Counted from the stretch's first letter, positions 7,668 to 17,556 are shown. The stretch: DNA of 64,000 nt from an uncultured Lachnospiraceae bacterium (GCA_910578555.1 CAJTPS010000001.1:267438-331437); one strand, 5' to 3'. Translations and numbers: made by a program. The notes: generated by a model not told the origin, from the letters alone.

Positions 7668-8873
7668 ATGATACGATATGAATGGAAGAAAATATTTGGG
7701 AGCAGGCTGAATGTGGCTACAATGCTGCTGGGGTATCTTTTGATCGGCATCTGTGTGTACAACTATATTACGCAGGAGAGATTCTATGATGCCGCGACGG
7801 ACAGCTATATAGAGGGAGTCGAAGCGTACCGGCTGGAACAGGAACTGGCGCAGTCGCAGACGGATGTCATCACGGAAGCATATGTGACGGATCTGATCAG
7901 GGACATCCAGAGCAGCGGTATGGATCTTGAGAGTGACGACGCATATGTAGAGATCATCAGACCGCTGGGCGACATGTTCTATTTTGTGTCTAAGAATTAT
8001 ACGGATATGCGAAGTGAAAATACGGATATGGATGCGCTGGATAAGGTTGACGTGAGTGAAGGCGCGCATTTTTATGAGCACCGCATGGAGAAGATCACGG
8101 ATTATCTTAATATGGATTTCTCATACGGCAACTATACGGAGGCGGAGAAAGCATACTGGATCGCGAAAGCCAGCCGGACGAACGTGCCGTTTCGCTGGGG
8201 CAGTAAGAGCGTGATGGATAAAGTGGGGGAATTATTGTTCGCGGTATTCTATCTGTGGTTTGTCGTTGCCATATGTGTAAGTTCTGTTTTTTCCTCGGAA
8301 TATGAGTCCGGTGCGGCGTATCTGCTGCTTACGACGAAATACGGCAAGGACAGGTTAGTGCGGTCGAAAATCGGGGTTGCCGTACTCTTTACAGTGGGGT
8401 ATCTGACGGGCGGAGTGCTGTTTGCGGTCGTGCCTGTTGCGCTGCTTCTGGGACTGCCGGGGGCGGATCTGCCGGTGCAGCTGTGGAATCCGGTGATACC
8501 GTACAATATCACCATCGGACAGCTTTGTCTGGGAATGTTCGGGCTGCTTTTGCTGATCGGGTCTGCAATTGCGCTGGTGCTTCTGTGCTGTTCCGCGGGT
8601 CTGCGCTCATCGCTGGCAACGCTGACGATCGGTGCGGCGGTTATCATTGCACCTGCCTTCTTCCCGATGAGTAAGAAGAGCGGTCTGTGGAACCATATCA
8701 ATTATCTTTTTCCGGTCAGGGCGTTCAATCTCGAAGACGTCATGGGATCGTATGTGAGCTATGCGGCGGGGAATGTGGTGATTTCGTATACGGCAATGGT
8801 GGTGATCGTGTACATGGCGGTCAGTGCCGTATCGCTGTTGTGGATCAGACGGGCGTTTGTGAAGACAAGATAG
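7668..8873 (+). CDS. ABC-2-type transporter permease
   Basis: About 401 residues. The ATG at 7668 is preferred over 7656 because GGAGG lies 6 nt upstream. One N-terminal membrane helix (about 15-35) is followed by a ~170-residue extracytoplasmic domain (about 40-190) and then five or six helices to the C-terminus. This matches ABC-2 permeases with a large first outer loop. It is the last gene of the sigma factor operon and is convergent with the next gene, only 31 bp apart. Confidence 0.82.
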   Translation: MIRYEWKKIFGSRLNVATMLLGYLLIGICVYNYITQERFYDAATDSYIEGVEAYRLEQELAQSQTDVITEAYVTDLIRDIQSSGMDLESDDAYVEIIRPLGDMFYFVSKNYTDMRSENTDMDALDKVDVSEGAHFYEHRMEKITDYLNMDFSYGNYTEAEKAYWIAKASRTNVPFRWGSKSVMDKVGELLFAVFYLWFVVAICVSSVFSSEYESGAAYLLLTTKYGKDRLVRSKIGVAVLFTVGYLTGGVLFAVVPVALLLGLPGADLPVQLWNPVIPYNITIGQLCLGMFGLLLLIGSAIALVLLCCSAGLRSSLATLTIGAAVIIAPAFFPMSKKSGLWNHINYLFPVRAFNLEDVMGSYVSYAAGNVVISYTAMVVIVYMAVSAVSLLWIRRAFVKTR

Positions 8874-8904
8874 GCTGGCGACGGCACCGACGTGAAAGGG
8901 CAGG

Positions 8905-10566
8905 TTAAACTGCTGGTTCCGTCACCGCCGTCATCAGATAACAGACCAGCTTCTTTTTCTCATCCCTTGCAAAAGCGTTGCCGATGCAGAATAGAAGAAC
9001 ATGAAAAGCAAACCCCATACTCCACAGCAGTCCGTAAACCGGAAGCATACTCCCGAGCTTTAGGGATATTTCCTTGATCTTTATGACGACCGGACCGCCG
9101 ATCAGCGGCGTGTGTGATACACCCAGCCTTGTAGCGCTGATCCCCTCTCCTTCCGCCACAGGATAGAAAGAGTCCGGATACCAGTAGCCATAGGTCTGAT
9201 TGATATAAGCCTGCAGGTAATCTCCCGGATATGTATAGCCCAACGAAGCCCACAGCTTCAGATATTCCCGTTTATGCTCCGCCAGATATGCAGGGTTTCC
9301 CGCGCGTACCAGTTCCTTCATATTATCCGCAAATGTCGGATTATACAAGTCCTTGATGTAGGTGGTATCGATCACCTGATCGATCAGCGCGCGCTGCTCT
9401 TCGGTCAGTTCCCTGTCATGACACAGAACCGCCGCGACCTGCTGGATTGGAATGGAAAGCGATTCGACCAGATCCGGCGGTGTCACGTGCAGGGCGTTCA
9501 TGACCGGATATTTGACGATAACTGCCGCAAACAGGATTCCTGCGACAGCAGGCCCCATGACTTTAGCCTGCTTCCGGTAAAAGAACAGCAGAAAAGGCAC
9601 ACAGAACAGAAAACCGTACCAGCCGTTAGAGCGCATAAGACAGATCATTATGCCGGCAAAAATAAACATCGCCAACTCTTTCGGATGGATTTCCCGCATC
9701 ATGCGGAGCATGGAGCAACTGAAAAGGAGCACCACTGCCGCGAAAGGAACGTCCTTCCAGACCGTGACGGAAAATACCGCGTGATAAGGTACCAGCGCAT
9801 AGAACAGAGTGATGCCGATCTGGATTCCCTGCCGGATATGGAACAGGTCCAGAGTCTTAATGAAATAATAAACGCTGAATGCAAGAAAGCACATCTGGAA
9901 AAAGGTATAGAAGGAAACCGCCGCCACCATATCAGAAGTGACCGCATATCCGATGTGATATAGCAGCGAGAAAAGCATTGTATGTACAAACGGGTGATGG
10001 TTGCTGTATCCGATCAGTCCCAGAACCTGTTCAAACTGATTGATGCTGTCCGGTGTCATGATCCCCGGATACTGATACAGGAAATAAGGCAGCCAGCAGA
10101 ACACACATCCCAGGAAACAGTACAGGGGCATCCGCTTGATTCCGCGTCTCCCTTCCTGCCGGTACAGCAGTCTCTTCAAAACATCTTTATCTCCGCTGTA
10201 GGAAAACAGAAATAGAAGCAGTTTATAGTAGCAGACACAGAATCCTGTAAAAACGGCGGTCAATACAATCGCTTGAAAGGACCTGTTCATCAGTGTCCCA
10301 ATGTAATGCGGATAATCCACCAGCATGTAGAAGAGGGTGAACAGAACGGCCAGTACCGCAGCCGTCCACCGCACTCTTTTTTCGTATGCGAAGTGTTTTA
10401 CGGAAAGCCGGATACTGATATTGCGGTAAAGAAAAAAGGCAAGCAGAAAGAAAACACCTCCTAAAATATTACCGGGTTCCATTCTGCCGGCTTTCATAAA
10501 AGCCCATGCGGTGAAAAAGCTTTCGACGATATTAATAATGATAAGTCTGTTTACTGCTGTCTTCAT
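8905..10566 (-). CDS. Polytopic membrane protein, DUF6020-like (GT-C glycosyltransferase-like)
   Basis: 553 residues with at least 11 hydrophobic helices. The motif YPGIMTPDSINQFEQVLG with the following HHPFVHTMLF is typical of DUF6020-type proteins of Clostridia, thought to resemble GT-C glycosyltransferases. A ~110-residue extracytoplasmic segment lies near 380-490. The C-terminus ends abruptly after a KKKLVCYLMTAV segment. Relatives as I remember them carry further hydrophobic helices, so this copy may be shortened. No glycosyltransferase activity is proven for the family. It is transcribed against the ABC operon. Confidence 0.7.
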   Translation of the reverse strand: MKTAVNRLIIINIVESFFTAWAFMKAGRMEPGNILGGVFFLLAFFLYRNISIRLSVKHFAYEKRVRWTAAVLAVLFTLFYMLVDYPHYIGTLMNRSFQAIVLTAVFTGFCVCYYKLLLFLFSYSGDKDVLKRLLYRQEGRRGIKRMPLYCFLGCVFCWLPYFLYQYPGIMTPDSINQFEQVLGLIGYSNHHPFVHTMLFSLLYHIGYAVTSDMVAAVSFYTFFQMCFLAFSVYYFIKTLDLFHIRQGIQIGITLFYALVPYHAVFSVTVWKDVPFAAVVLLFSCSMLRMMREIHPKELAMFIFAGIMICLMRSNGWYGFLFCVPFLLFFYRKQAKVMGPAVAGILFAAVIVKYPVMNALHVTPPDLVESLSIPIQQVAAVLCHDRELTEEQRALIDQVIDTTYIKDLYNPTFADNMKELVRAGNPAYLAEHKREYLKLWASLGYTYPGDYLQAYINQTYGYWYPDSFYPVAEGEGISATRLGVSHTPLIGGPVVIKIKEISLKLGSMLPVYGLLWSMGFAFHVLLFCIGNAFARDEKKKLVCYLMTAVTEPAV

Positions 10567-10679
10567 GTGAGGCTCCTATATACAGATTCTAATCTATGAT
10601 ATCGGATTGCTGAAAAGTTGTCAATGAAAGGGCGAACACTTCACAAAACCCGGAAGCCGCCGGTTCCGTAGACAGGCTG

Positions 10680-10708
10680 TTGCGGCATAAGCTGCTTTGT
10701 GCTATAAC
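10680..10708 (+). promoter_or_regulatory. Sigma-A-type promoter
   Basis: TTGCGG (10680-10685), 17-bp spacer, TATAAC (10703-10708), 27 bp before the lipoprotein start. Confidence 0.55.
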
Positions 10709-10735
10709 GGAAAGTAAGAAAGAGGGGAGATACCA

Positions 10736-12010
10736 ATGATATTTGATAACATTGTAAAGCGGGAGAACAGAAGAAGTACATATGCTTTATTACTGTTCAC
10801 TGCGGGACTGCTTACGGCGTGCGGGACACAGCAGGCGGAAACAGAGCAGGAGCAGACTGTACAGGCGGAAGGAAACGGGGCGGATTTGCCGCAGCCGGTT
10901 TCAGGAGGCAGCGAATATGAACAGGTCATCGATGACGGGGATCTGACTGCCAATGGCAGTGAAGAGGAGGCGGAGCCTGCAGGCAGTGCGGGAAGTACGC
11001 CAGAGCATCAGCAGGCAGATGAATTGCTAAACCGGTTTGGCGAGAACTGTATCAGCGAGCAGACATTCGAGGTGGAACTGAGTGAGTATGACGGCAAAGT
11101 GTGGTTTGTGCCTTATGCGCCCGGCGGAGAGGGGCAGGAACTTGAACTGCAGATTGTCCAGGAGGGCGAAATGCTCACAGATCTTTATCCATATGTTCCG
11201 GAAAGTCTGGAAGGGCAGCCTTTTACCAGCCTCGATGCCGTATCCTTTTTTGACGTGAATTATGACGGCTGTACGGACATTGTGTTGATCGAAACATACG
11301 GGAGTACCAGTTTTGTGGCGATTTATTATGGGTTTGACGCTGCGACGGAAGGATATGGAAGGATGTTTTATTCTCAGGCATCCTTATCTGAGGCGATAAC
11401 GGAACGGATAAATCCGTTGACAATCGGAGAACTGAGAAACTGGCTGAGTGAAAAGAAGAACGGCGAATTTGCAAATTATAAAGAAGCCTATACGTCGGTG
11501 CTCAGGCTGTGTGAGTTATCATACGAACCGGAACTGACTTGCGATTTGATTTATTTAGATGAAGATGATATTCCGGAGTTGGTGGTCGCGGATAACGGAT
11601 TCTGGGTCAGCCTGTATACTTATCATGACGGAATGGTTCATATGCTCATGGAACAATGGGGATACGGCGTTATGGGAAATGCAGGATACGAGTATATTCC
11701 CGGAGGAAACAGAGTGAGGAATTATAACAGTGACTACGCGGGTGCGATTCGTTATAGCACCTATATGTCGATGAACGATCAATATTCACTTAAGACTGTT
11801 ACGGAGGCTGTGACTTATAATTTTGACGATGCCAATGGGGACGGATATCCGGATGCCGATGAAGAGGATTCTATTGGATATTACAGTGTAAGCTATGTAG
11901 ATGGGGTGGAGATTACGAATGAGCAGTATGCTGCTTATGATGCAGGCGGATATGAATTTATCGCCGGAAAGATGAGTATGGAAGAAATGCTGCGGGCGCT
12001 AACGGAGTAG
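10736..12010 (+). CDS. Lipoprotein of unknown function
   Basis: 424 residues. A signal peptide ends in a lipobox (LLTAC, Cys near 29), followed by a Glu/Gln-rich linker to about residue 85. The rest has acidic repeated segments of the type FFDVNYDGCTDIV and FDDANGDGYPDADEED. These resemble calcium-binding or FG-GAP/VCBS-like loops (DxNxDG) of surface proteins. A GAGGGGAG ribosome site precedes the ATG. It stands alone between a divergent membrane gene and the phosphoribosyltransferase unit. Function unknown; probably anchored on the outer face of the membrane. Confidence 0.7.
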   Translation: MIFDNIVKRENRRSTYALLLFTAGLLTACGTQQAETEQEQTVQAEGNGADLPQPVSGGSEYEQVIDDGDLTANGSEEEAEPAGSAGSTPEHQQADELLNRFGENCISEQTFEVELSEYDGKVWFVPYAPGGEGQELELQIVQEGEMLTDLYPYVPESLEGQPFTSLDAVSFFDVNYDGCTDIVLIETYGSTSFVAIYYGFDAATEGYGRMFYSQASLSEAITERINPLTIGELRNWLSEKKNGEFANYKEAYTSVLRLCELSYEPELTCDLIYLDEDDIPELVVADNGFWVSLYTYHDGMVHMLMEQWGYGVMGNAGYEYIPGGNRVRNYNSDYAGAIRYSTYMSMNDQYSLKTVTEAVTYNFDDANGDGYPDADEEDSIGYYSVSYVDGVEITNEQYAAYDAGGYEFIAGKMSMEEMLRALTE

Positions 12011-12090
12011 CCAAAGCGTACAGCCTGGCGACTTATGAATGGCATGGCTGAACTGTTACCGGGAGACAGTCCGGAGCATCGGTTAATCAC

Positions 12091-12119
12091 TTGATTTAAG
12101 CGGTTGCTGGCGGTATAAT
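12091..12119 (+). promoter_or_regulatory. Consensus sigma-A promoter
   Basis: TTGATT (12091-12096), 17-bp spacer, TATAAT (12114-12119), about 73 bp upstream of the phosphoribosyltransferase start. Confidence 0.75.
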
Positions 12120-12192
12120 AGATTTATTCATATCGAAGTTACAAAAATGATTTTGAAGCTGACATAACGTGTCACAAGAAGGAGGTATGCAC

Positions 12193-12834
12193 ATGCAGGA
12201 AATGATTAAGATTAGTTCTAAGGCTCACCCTAACATTGAATTGAAAGCAATCCCCGGACATTTTGTAACACCAAGTTCCCACATCAATTACTTTTTGGAT
12301 ATGACGACCTTAAAGACGCGGTTGAGCGAGGCATCCCTGACGGCGAGAGAGCTGGGCAGACAGATTCTGGCATCGATGATAGTAGATACGATCGTGTGCA
12401 TAGACGGCTGTGAGATAATCGGGGCATTTCTGGCGGAAGAACTGACGAGAGCCGGCATTTATTCCAGGAATGCGCACCAGACCATTTATATCATTACACC
12501 GGAATATTCTCCGACAGGACAGATGTTATTCAGAGATAATTATCTGCCGATGGTTAAAGATAAGAATGTGCTGGTTCTTCTGGCAAGCGCGACAACGGGT
12601 AAGACCGTCACGAAGACGATCCAGACGCTCACGTATTACGGTGCAACCATCAGCGGGATCAGTGCAGTGTTCAGTGCGGCGAACAGCGTTATGGGGATTC
12701 CCGTCAATGCATTGTTTACCACGGCAGATATTCCGGACTACAAGACATTTAAACCGGACGGATGTGCTATGTGTAAAGAACAGAAACCGATTGATGCATT
12801 TGCCAATGCGTTCGGATATTCCAGGATCGGCTGA
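12193..12834 (+). CDS. Orotate phosphoribosyltransferase-like protein
   Basis: 213 residues. The ATG at 12193 is chosen because AAGGAGG lies 7 nt upstream; the in-frame ATG at 12187 would be too close. It has a type I PRTase core: a hydrophobic strand with the acidic pair region (TIVCIDGCEIIGAFLAEEL) and a PRPP-loop-like stretch (VLVLLASATTGKTVTKT) where OPRTases usually have DDVxTTG. The missing acidic pair in that loop makes true orotate activity uncertain. The C-terminus carries a CxxC (CAMCKEQ). It is monocistronic, with its own promoter and terminator. Confidence 0.65.
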   Translation: MQEMIKISSKAHPNIELKAIPGHFVTPSSHINYFLDMTTLKTRLSEASLTARELGRQILASMIVDTIVCIDGCEIIGAFLAEELTRAGIYSRNAHQTIYIITPEYSPTGQMLFRDNYLPMVKDKNVLVLLASATTGKTVTKTIQTLTYYGATISGISAVFSAANSVMGIPVNALFTTADIPDYKTFKPDGCAMCKEQKPIDAFANAFGYSRIG

Positions 12835-12871
12835 CGGCTTTCCGGATGGAAAGATAAATGAACATACAAAG

Positions 12872-12910
12872 GCAGCGCATGAATGTGAATTGCATTCATG
12901 CGCTGTTTTT
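12872..12910 (+). terminator. Rho-independent terminator
   Basis: CAGCGCATGAATG pairs perfectly with CATTCATGCGCTG, followed by TTTTT (12906-12910). Confidence 0.9.
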
Positions 12911-12993
12911 ATGGTATAGGAAATTTCTACGCTTATTCGAGTTCGCGAAGCGAATCTCGCAAAGTTATTTGCGGAGCAAATTACTTTTTTTAT
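12906..12993 (+). repeat. GNA-triloop hairpin element, copy 2
   Basis: It shares the 15-bp box ATGGTATAGGAAATT (12911-12925) with the element at 4.9 kb. Hairpin A is TTCGC-GAA-GCGAA (12942-12954), extended by CGAG (12938-12941) and CTCG (12956-12959) with one bulged base. Hairpin B is ATTTGC-GGA-GCAAAT (12967-12981), extended by AAAGT (12961-12965) pairing with ACTTT (12983-12987), followed by a T-run. It sits between the phosphoribosyltransferase terminator and the 3' end of the GH31 gene. Confidence 0.78.
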
Positions 12994-13008
12994 GTGAAGG
13001 ACTGTGTG

Positions 13009-15354
13009 TTACAATGTTACAACCACCGTCTCGGCATTCGGTGTCAGTACGGTATCCTTTCCGGCAATCTCCATAGAAGCGCCGTCCGCGGATTTTGCCT
13101 GTATGCCTACAAGCTTTACGGTGTACGGCTTCCCGGAGATATGCTCAGCCTGCATCGTGATCCTTGCACCGGATTTAACAACAGAGACATGTAACTCCGC
13201 ATCCTGTGCCATGCCGTAGACGGTCGTCTGCGCCTCGACGTCGTCCGAAAGAGCATACACACGAAGTTCTACGCCGCTGGCGTAATCATAATCCGGCCTC
13301 TCATCACATGCGCCGACTGCTATGATGGAATTAGCACGTGCCATCAGCGGCAGGTGCAGATAGTCATATTCTTTCTCAATCCATGTGCCGCCCTCTACGG
13401 TTTCTCCGGTGAAGAAGTCCGTCCATGTGCCTTTCGGCAGATAGAAGGAGCCGATGCTTTCCTCGTTGAAGACGGGAGCGACCAGCAGGTTATCACCCAG
13501 CATATACTGTTTATCCAGATAGCTGCAGTTCTTATCTTCCGTATATTCCAGCACCATACTCCGCATGGTCGGCACGCCGGAGCGGGAGGTGTCAATGGAC
13601 GTCTTATACAGGTACGGCATAAGCTTTGCTTTCAAACGGGTGAAGGTTCTGACAACATCAACCGCTTCCTCATCATACAGCCACGGCACGCGGTAGGAAC
13701 TGCTTCCGTGCAGACGGCTGTGGGAGGACAGAAGACCGAACGCAACCCAGCGCTTATATACGTCCGCAGTAGAAGTGTGCTCGAATCCGCCGATATCGTG
13801 CGCCCAGAAGCCGAATCCGGACATGAGCAGTGACAGACCGCCGCGCAGGCTCTCTTCCATAGACTCATAGTCGGACCAGCAGTCGCCGCCCCAGTGTACG
13901 GGGAACTTCTGACCGCCTACCGTTGCGGAGCGGGCAAACAGCACAGCCTCGCCTTTGCCTCGCTTTTCCTCCAGAAGATCAAATACCGTTTTATTATATA
14001 GATAGGTGTAGAAGTTATGCATCTTCTTCGGATCGGAACCGTCATGGTAGACGCAGTTGACGGGGATTCTCTCGCCGAAATCTGTCTTGAAGCAGTCAAC
14101 GCCCATATTGAGCAGACCAGCCAGCTTATCCTGATACCATTTGCAGGCATCCGGGTTGGTGAAGTCTACCAGAGCCATGCCCGGCTGCCACATATCCCAC
14201 TGCCACACATCGCCGTTTTGCCGTTTGACGAAGTAACCTTTCTCCATGCCTTCGGCAAAAAGAACAGATTCCTGACCGATATAGGGGTTGATCCATACGC
14301 AGATATGCAAGCCCTTTGCCTTGATTCTGGAAAGCATTCCGGCAGGATCGGGGAATACTTTCTCATCCCACACAAAGTCGGTCCAGTGGAAGCCTTTCAT
14401 CCAGAAACAGTCGAAGTGGAAGGTGCGGAGCGGAATACCGCGGTCTAACATACCGTCGATGAAACTCATAACCGTATCTTCGTCGTAACTGGTCGTAAAA
14501 GAGGTAGACAGCCATAAGCCGAATGTCCAGGGCGCAGGCAGCGCAGGTTTGCCGGACAGATCGGTGTAGCGTGTCAGCACATCTTTCATGGCAGGACCGT
14601 TAAAGAAGAAATAATCCAGACTTCCGCCTTCTACGCAGAAGGAAGTCCTGGTCACATTTTCCGTGCCGAACTCAAAGGAGACACGCTCCGGATGGTTGAC
14701 CAGAACGCCGTAACCTTTGTCGGACAGGAAGAAAGGAATGTTCTTATATGCCTGCTCGGTGCTTGTGCCGCCGTCTTCATTGTATATTTCCACAGTCTGT
14801 CCGTTTTTGACAAAGGGGGTAAAGCGTTCGCCCGTACCGTAGAGATGTTCACCGACGCCGATGCTAAGCTGTTCACGCATGTAGGTGTTTTCAAGATCGC
14901 CGTTTACTTCATAATAGTCGCCTTTATAATCCGTCTTCATCAGGGCAAGATCATTCCGGCTGCTCTTCGTGAGCGCTTTGCCGTCTCTCATGTATGTCAT
15001 GGACCAGGGGTTTTTGGTGATCACGAGTGACAGGCTTCCGCTTATGACTGTGAGTGTGTCATCTGTATCTTCGACCTGCAGAGTCTGCGGATGATCCAGA
15101 TTCAGTTCAAACGCGGGTGTCTTCTGTACCGTTCCCATGTGATGACAGGTCTGTACCCGAAGGACGTCGGACATGGGAGAGGTAATGCGGATGGTGAGGT
15201 TGATCCCGCCGAGGGTGTCTCCGCGTCCGCGTATCGGATGCGTCGGTGCGCACAGCGTCACTTCGGTGTCTTTGACGGTTGTGTAGTAGACTTCGTTCGG
15301 AGAGAAGCATGCGCATCTTTCCTTGAATAACCAGCAGCCATTGTTGAATTTCAT
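13009..15354 (-). CDS. yicI: GH31 alpha-xylosidase (YicI type)
   Basis: 781 residues, close to E. coli YicI (772). It removes alpha-1,6-xylose from the non-reducing end of xyloglucan-type oligosaccharides. The N-terminal beta-sandwich covers about 1-250. The catalytic barrel has the nucleophile Asp425 in CFKTDFGERIP and acid/base Asp491 in HWGGDCWSDYESM. GERIP after the nucleophile is typical of alpha-xylosidases rather than alpha-glucosidases. There is no signal peptide, so it is cytoplasmic. AAGGAGG lies before the ATG. It is divergent from the YesM-type kinase and belongs functionally with the transporter, GH29 and GH42 genes to its right. Confidence 0.9.
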   Translation of the reverse strand: MKFNNGCWLFKERCACFSPNEVYYTTVKDTEVTLCAPTHPIRGRGDTLGGINLTIRITSPMSDVLRVQTCHHMGTVQKTPAFELNLDHPQTLQVEDTDDTLTVISGSLSLVITKNPWSMTYMRDGKALTKSSRNDLALMKTDYKGDYYEVNGDLENTYMREQLSIGVGEHLYGTGERFTPFVKNGQTVEIYNEDGGTSTEQAYKNIPFFLSDKGYGVLVNHPERVSFEFGTENVTRTSFCVEGGSLDYFFFNGPAMKDVLTRYTDLSGKPALPAPWTFGLWLSTSFTTSYDEDTVMSFIDGMLDRGIPLRTFHFDCFWMKGFHWTDFVWDEKVFPDPAGMLSRIKAKGLHICVWINPYIGQESVLFAEGMEKGYFVKRQNGDVWQWDMWQPGMALVDFTNPDACKWYQDKLAGLLNMGVDCFKTDFGERIPVNCVYHDGSDPKKMHNFYTYLYNKTVFDLLEEKRGKGEAVLFARSATVGGQKFPVHWGGDCWSDYESMEESLRGGLSLLMSGFGFWAHDIGGFEHTSTADVYKRWVAFGLLSSHSRLHGSSSYRVPWLYDEEAVDVVRTFTRLKAKLMPYLYKTSIDTSRSGVPTMRSMVLEYTEDKNCSYLDKQYMLGDNLLVAPVFNEESIGSFYLPKGTWTDFFTGETVEGGTWIEKEYDYLHLPLMARANSIIAVGACDERPDYDYASGVELRVYALSDDVEAQTTVYGMAQDAELHVSVVKSGARITMQAEHISGKPYTVKLVGIQAKSADGASMEIAGKDTVLTPNAETVVVTL

Positions 15355-15732
15355 AATAAAATCCTCCTTAAATTGTATTTAGTTTGATAAAATCTTATGG
15401 TTCATGTCCTGCTCTGTTGCCGTTCACACTGGTATCATCCTTGCAATTACTTTTTATATGCTTTTGGTGTGGACAGATGCAATTCTTATTTTTTCAATAT
15501 ATAAGAACAGAGCACAAAATAAAAGTGTAATTTTTTGATGTATAATACATCAAATTTTTGCTATATATTGCAGGTCCGCCAACTGGTAAGATGGTATAAC
15601 AGATCCGATAGCAGATGCAGGATCATCAAAAGGGTGTACAGGCGGTCGGAACCAGTGCTAAAATAACGGTAAAGGTGTCATGTCAGGGAGAAACCGGCTT
15701 TTATAAACAAGAAGGAAAACAGTACGATATTT
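15355..15732. promoter_or_regulatory. Divergent control region with a 21-bp perfect palindrome
   Basis: A 378-bp AT-rich gap between the GH31 gene and the kinase gene. At 15534-15554 lie TTTGATGTAT, a central A, then ATACATCAAA: two perfect 10-bp arms with a TATAAT (15541-15546) inside. No matching -35 is visible. This could be an operator for a regulator of the oligosaccharide locus, with activation compensating for a weak -35, or a short hairpin. No small ORF with a ribosome site was found in the gap. Confidence 0.45.
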
Positions 15733-17556
15733 ATGACTAAGAGACGTAACGGACGATGGATTTCCACATTTTTTCATAACGCCACTATTAAACGACAGTT
15801 GTACACGATCTATACAGCTGTCGTTGTGGTGCCGATTTTGCTGCTGGGTGTGTTTCTGATGATGTATACCCGTCATATGATGATCAATTATTATCTGGAC
15901 CTATTGAAATCCGATAATTACCGGGTGCGGACGGTTCTGTTTGACATTACAATGGAAGTTTACGGCATTTCTAAGGATATTTCATTTGACGACGGCGTCC
16001 GCACGATTCTGGCGGAGGAGTTTGACAGACGGCAGGAGTATATCAATGCTGTGGACCGCAATGCGGTACTGAGTCAGTATGCGGAGACGTATGCGGAAGT
16101 CAGCAAGATCGAAATCTATACGGATAATCCATACCTAACGGATTATAAATTGTTTAAACGGACGAGTGAAGAAACCGTAAATATGGAATGGTATCAGCAG
16201 GCGATGTCGAAGACAGGGGTATTTTGGATGGAGATTCCGTGGGAAGACGGGTATCGGGACAGCAAGTGGGAATTGTGCCTGATCAAAAGGATTCAGCTGA
16301 TCAACTCACCGTACCATGCGGTTCTGGTGATTCATATCGACGAAAACTATCTGCGCATGTGGGCGGACAGCAACGAATATATCAGCGTCATATCGGTTGA
16401 CAGAGGACCGATATTCTACAGTTCCGAGCGGAATCTGGTCGGCAAGGCGCAGCCCGGGCCAGTGGACTATGATGCGCCCTACTTCCGCTATACAGGAATG
16501 ACTGGGACGAAGGGGAAGCAGAGCTTTATTGATATCTCCATGTTCCGTGCGTATCAGTCCAGTTCCAGAATCTATCTGTGTACGCTGAATCCGAAAGGAT
16601 ATTACACGGTCCGGAGTATTCTGTATATGTGCGGCGCCATTATCTTTACGGCACTGATTATCCCGGCAATAATGATACATATTTTTACGCGGTATTTCAC
16701 GAACCGGGTGAGTCTGCTCAGACAGCAGATGCACAAGGCGAGCACGCAGGATTATGAACTGATCGACAGTTTCCGCGGGCGTGACGAACTGTCGGAGGCC
16801 TTTGAAGATCTGCAGGTTATGGTAGAGAATATCAAGGAGCAGGAGGCGAAGACATACGAGGCACAGCTAAAGGAGCAGGAACTGCTGATCCGGCAGCAGG
16901 AGATGGAGTTCAAGATGCTGGCCAGCCAGATCAACCCGCATTTCCTCTATAATACGCTGGAAACCATACGGATGAAAGCATTGACGGCGGGGGATAAAGA
17001 GGCGGCGACGGCTACGAAGCTGCTTGGGAAGTCCATGCGTTACGTGCTGGAGAATACGGGGACTTCCTACACCACACTGGAAAAAGAACTGAATCATCTG
17101 GATGCGTACATAGAGATCCAGCAGCTGCGGTTCGGCGACAGGGTGCAGTTTAGCAGAAATGTAGAAGACGGACTGGATCTTTCGCGGTACAATATTCTGC
17201 CGCTGCTGCTGCAGCCGATGGTGGAGAACGCGATCATACACGGTATGGAGGAAGTGGCGGAGGGCGGTAAGATCGTCCTGTCCGTATATACCAGACAAAT
17301 GGGGGAAAAGCGGCTTCTTATGATCGATGTGGATGATAACGGCTGCGGCATGGATGAGGTGACGCTCGGCAGGCTGCGCAGGGACATCGAGCTGCGGGAT
17401 ATGAGCCGGAGCAAGAGCATCGGACTCTATAACATTAACCAGCGTATGAAGCTGCATTATGGAGACGGATACCGTATCCATATCTATTCGGAGCCGGGAC
17501 AGGGAACCAGAATACGGATGATTATTCCGATGGACAAGTGCAGTATCGAAACATAG
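15733..17556 (+). CDS. YesM-type sensor histidine kinase
   Basis: 607 residues. There are membrane helices near 26-46 and 297-317 enclosing an extracytoplasmic sensor domain, then HAMP and a coiled coil (about 320-385). The His_kinase motif QINPHFLYNTLE carries the phosphorylated His403. A GHKL ATPase domain follows (N box around 490, DDNGCGMDE near 535). It probably senses an extracellular sugar or the solute-binding protein and signals to the YesN-type regulator at 21.6-23.3 kb. The two lie on opposite strands on either side of the transporter. The ribosome site is weak, and the start was chosen as the first ATG. Confidence 0.87.
   Translation: MTKRRNGRWISTFFHNATIKRQLYTIYTAVVVVPILLLGVFLMMYTRHMMINYYLDLLKSDNYRVRTVLFDITMEVYGISKDISFDDGVRTILAEEFDRRQEYINAVDRNAVLSQYAETYAEVSKIEIYTDNPYLTDYKLFKRTSEETVNMEWYQQAMSKTGVFWMEIPWEDGYRDSKWELCLIKRIQLINSPYHAVLVIHIDENYLRMWADSNEYISVISVDRGPIFYSSERNLVGKAQPGPVDYDAPYFRYTGMTGTKGKQSFIDISMFRAYQSSSRIYLCTLNPKGYYTVRSILYMCGAIIFTALIIPAIMIHIFTRYFTNRVSLLRQQMHKASTQDYELIDSFRGRDELSEAFEDLQVMVENIKEQEAKTYEAQLKEQELLIRQQEMEFKMLASQINPHFLYNTLETIRMKALTAGDKEAATATKLLGKSMRYVLENTGTSYTTLEKELNHLDAYIEIQQLRFGDRVQFSRNVEDGLDLSRYNILPLLLQPMVENAIIHGMEEVAEGGKIVLSVYTRQMGEKRLLMIDVDDNGCGMDEVTLGRLRRDIELRDMSRSKSIGLYNINQRMKLHYGDGYRIHIYSEPGQGTRIRMIIPMDKCSIET

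Noticed and set aside
9274..9963. 229-codon frame antisense to the DUF6020-like gene
   Set aside because: Gln/His-rich composition typical of a reversed membrane-protein gene, no ribosome site.
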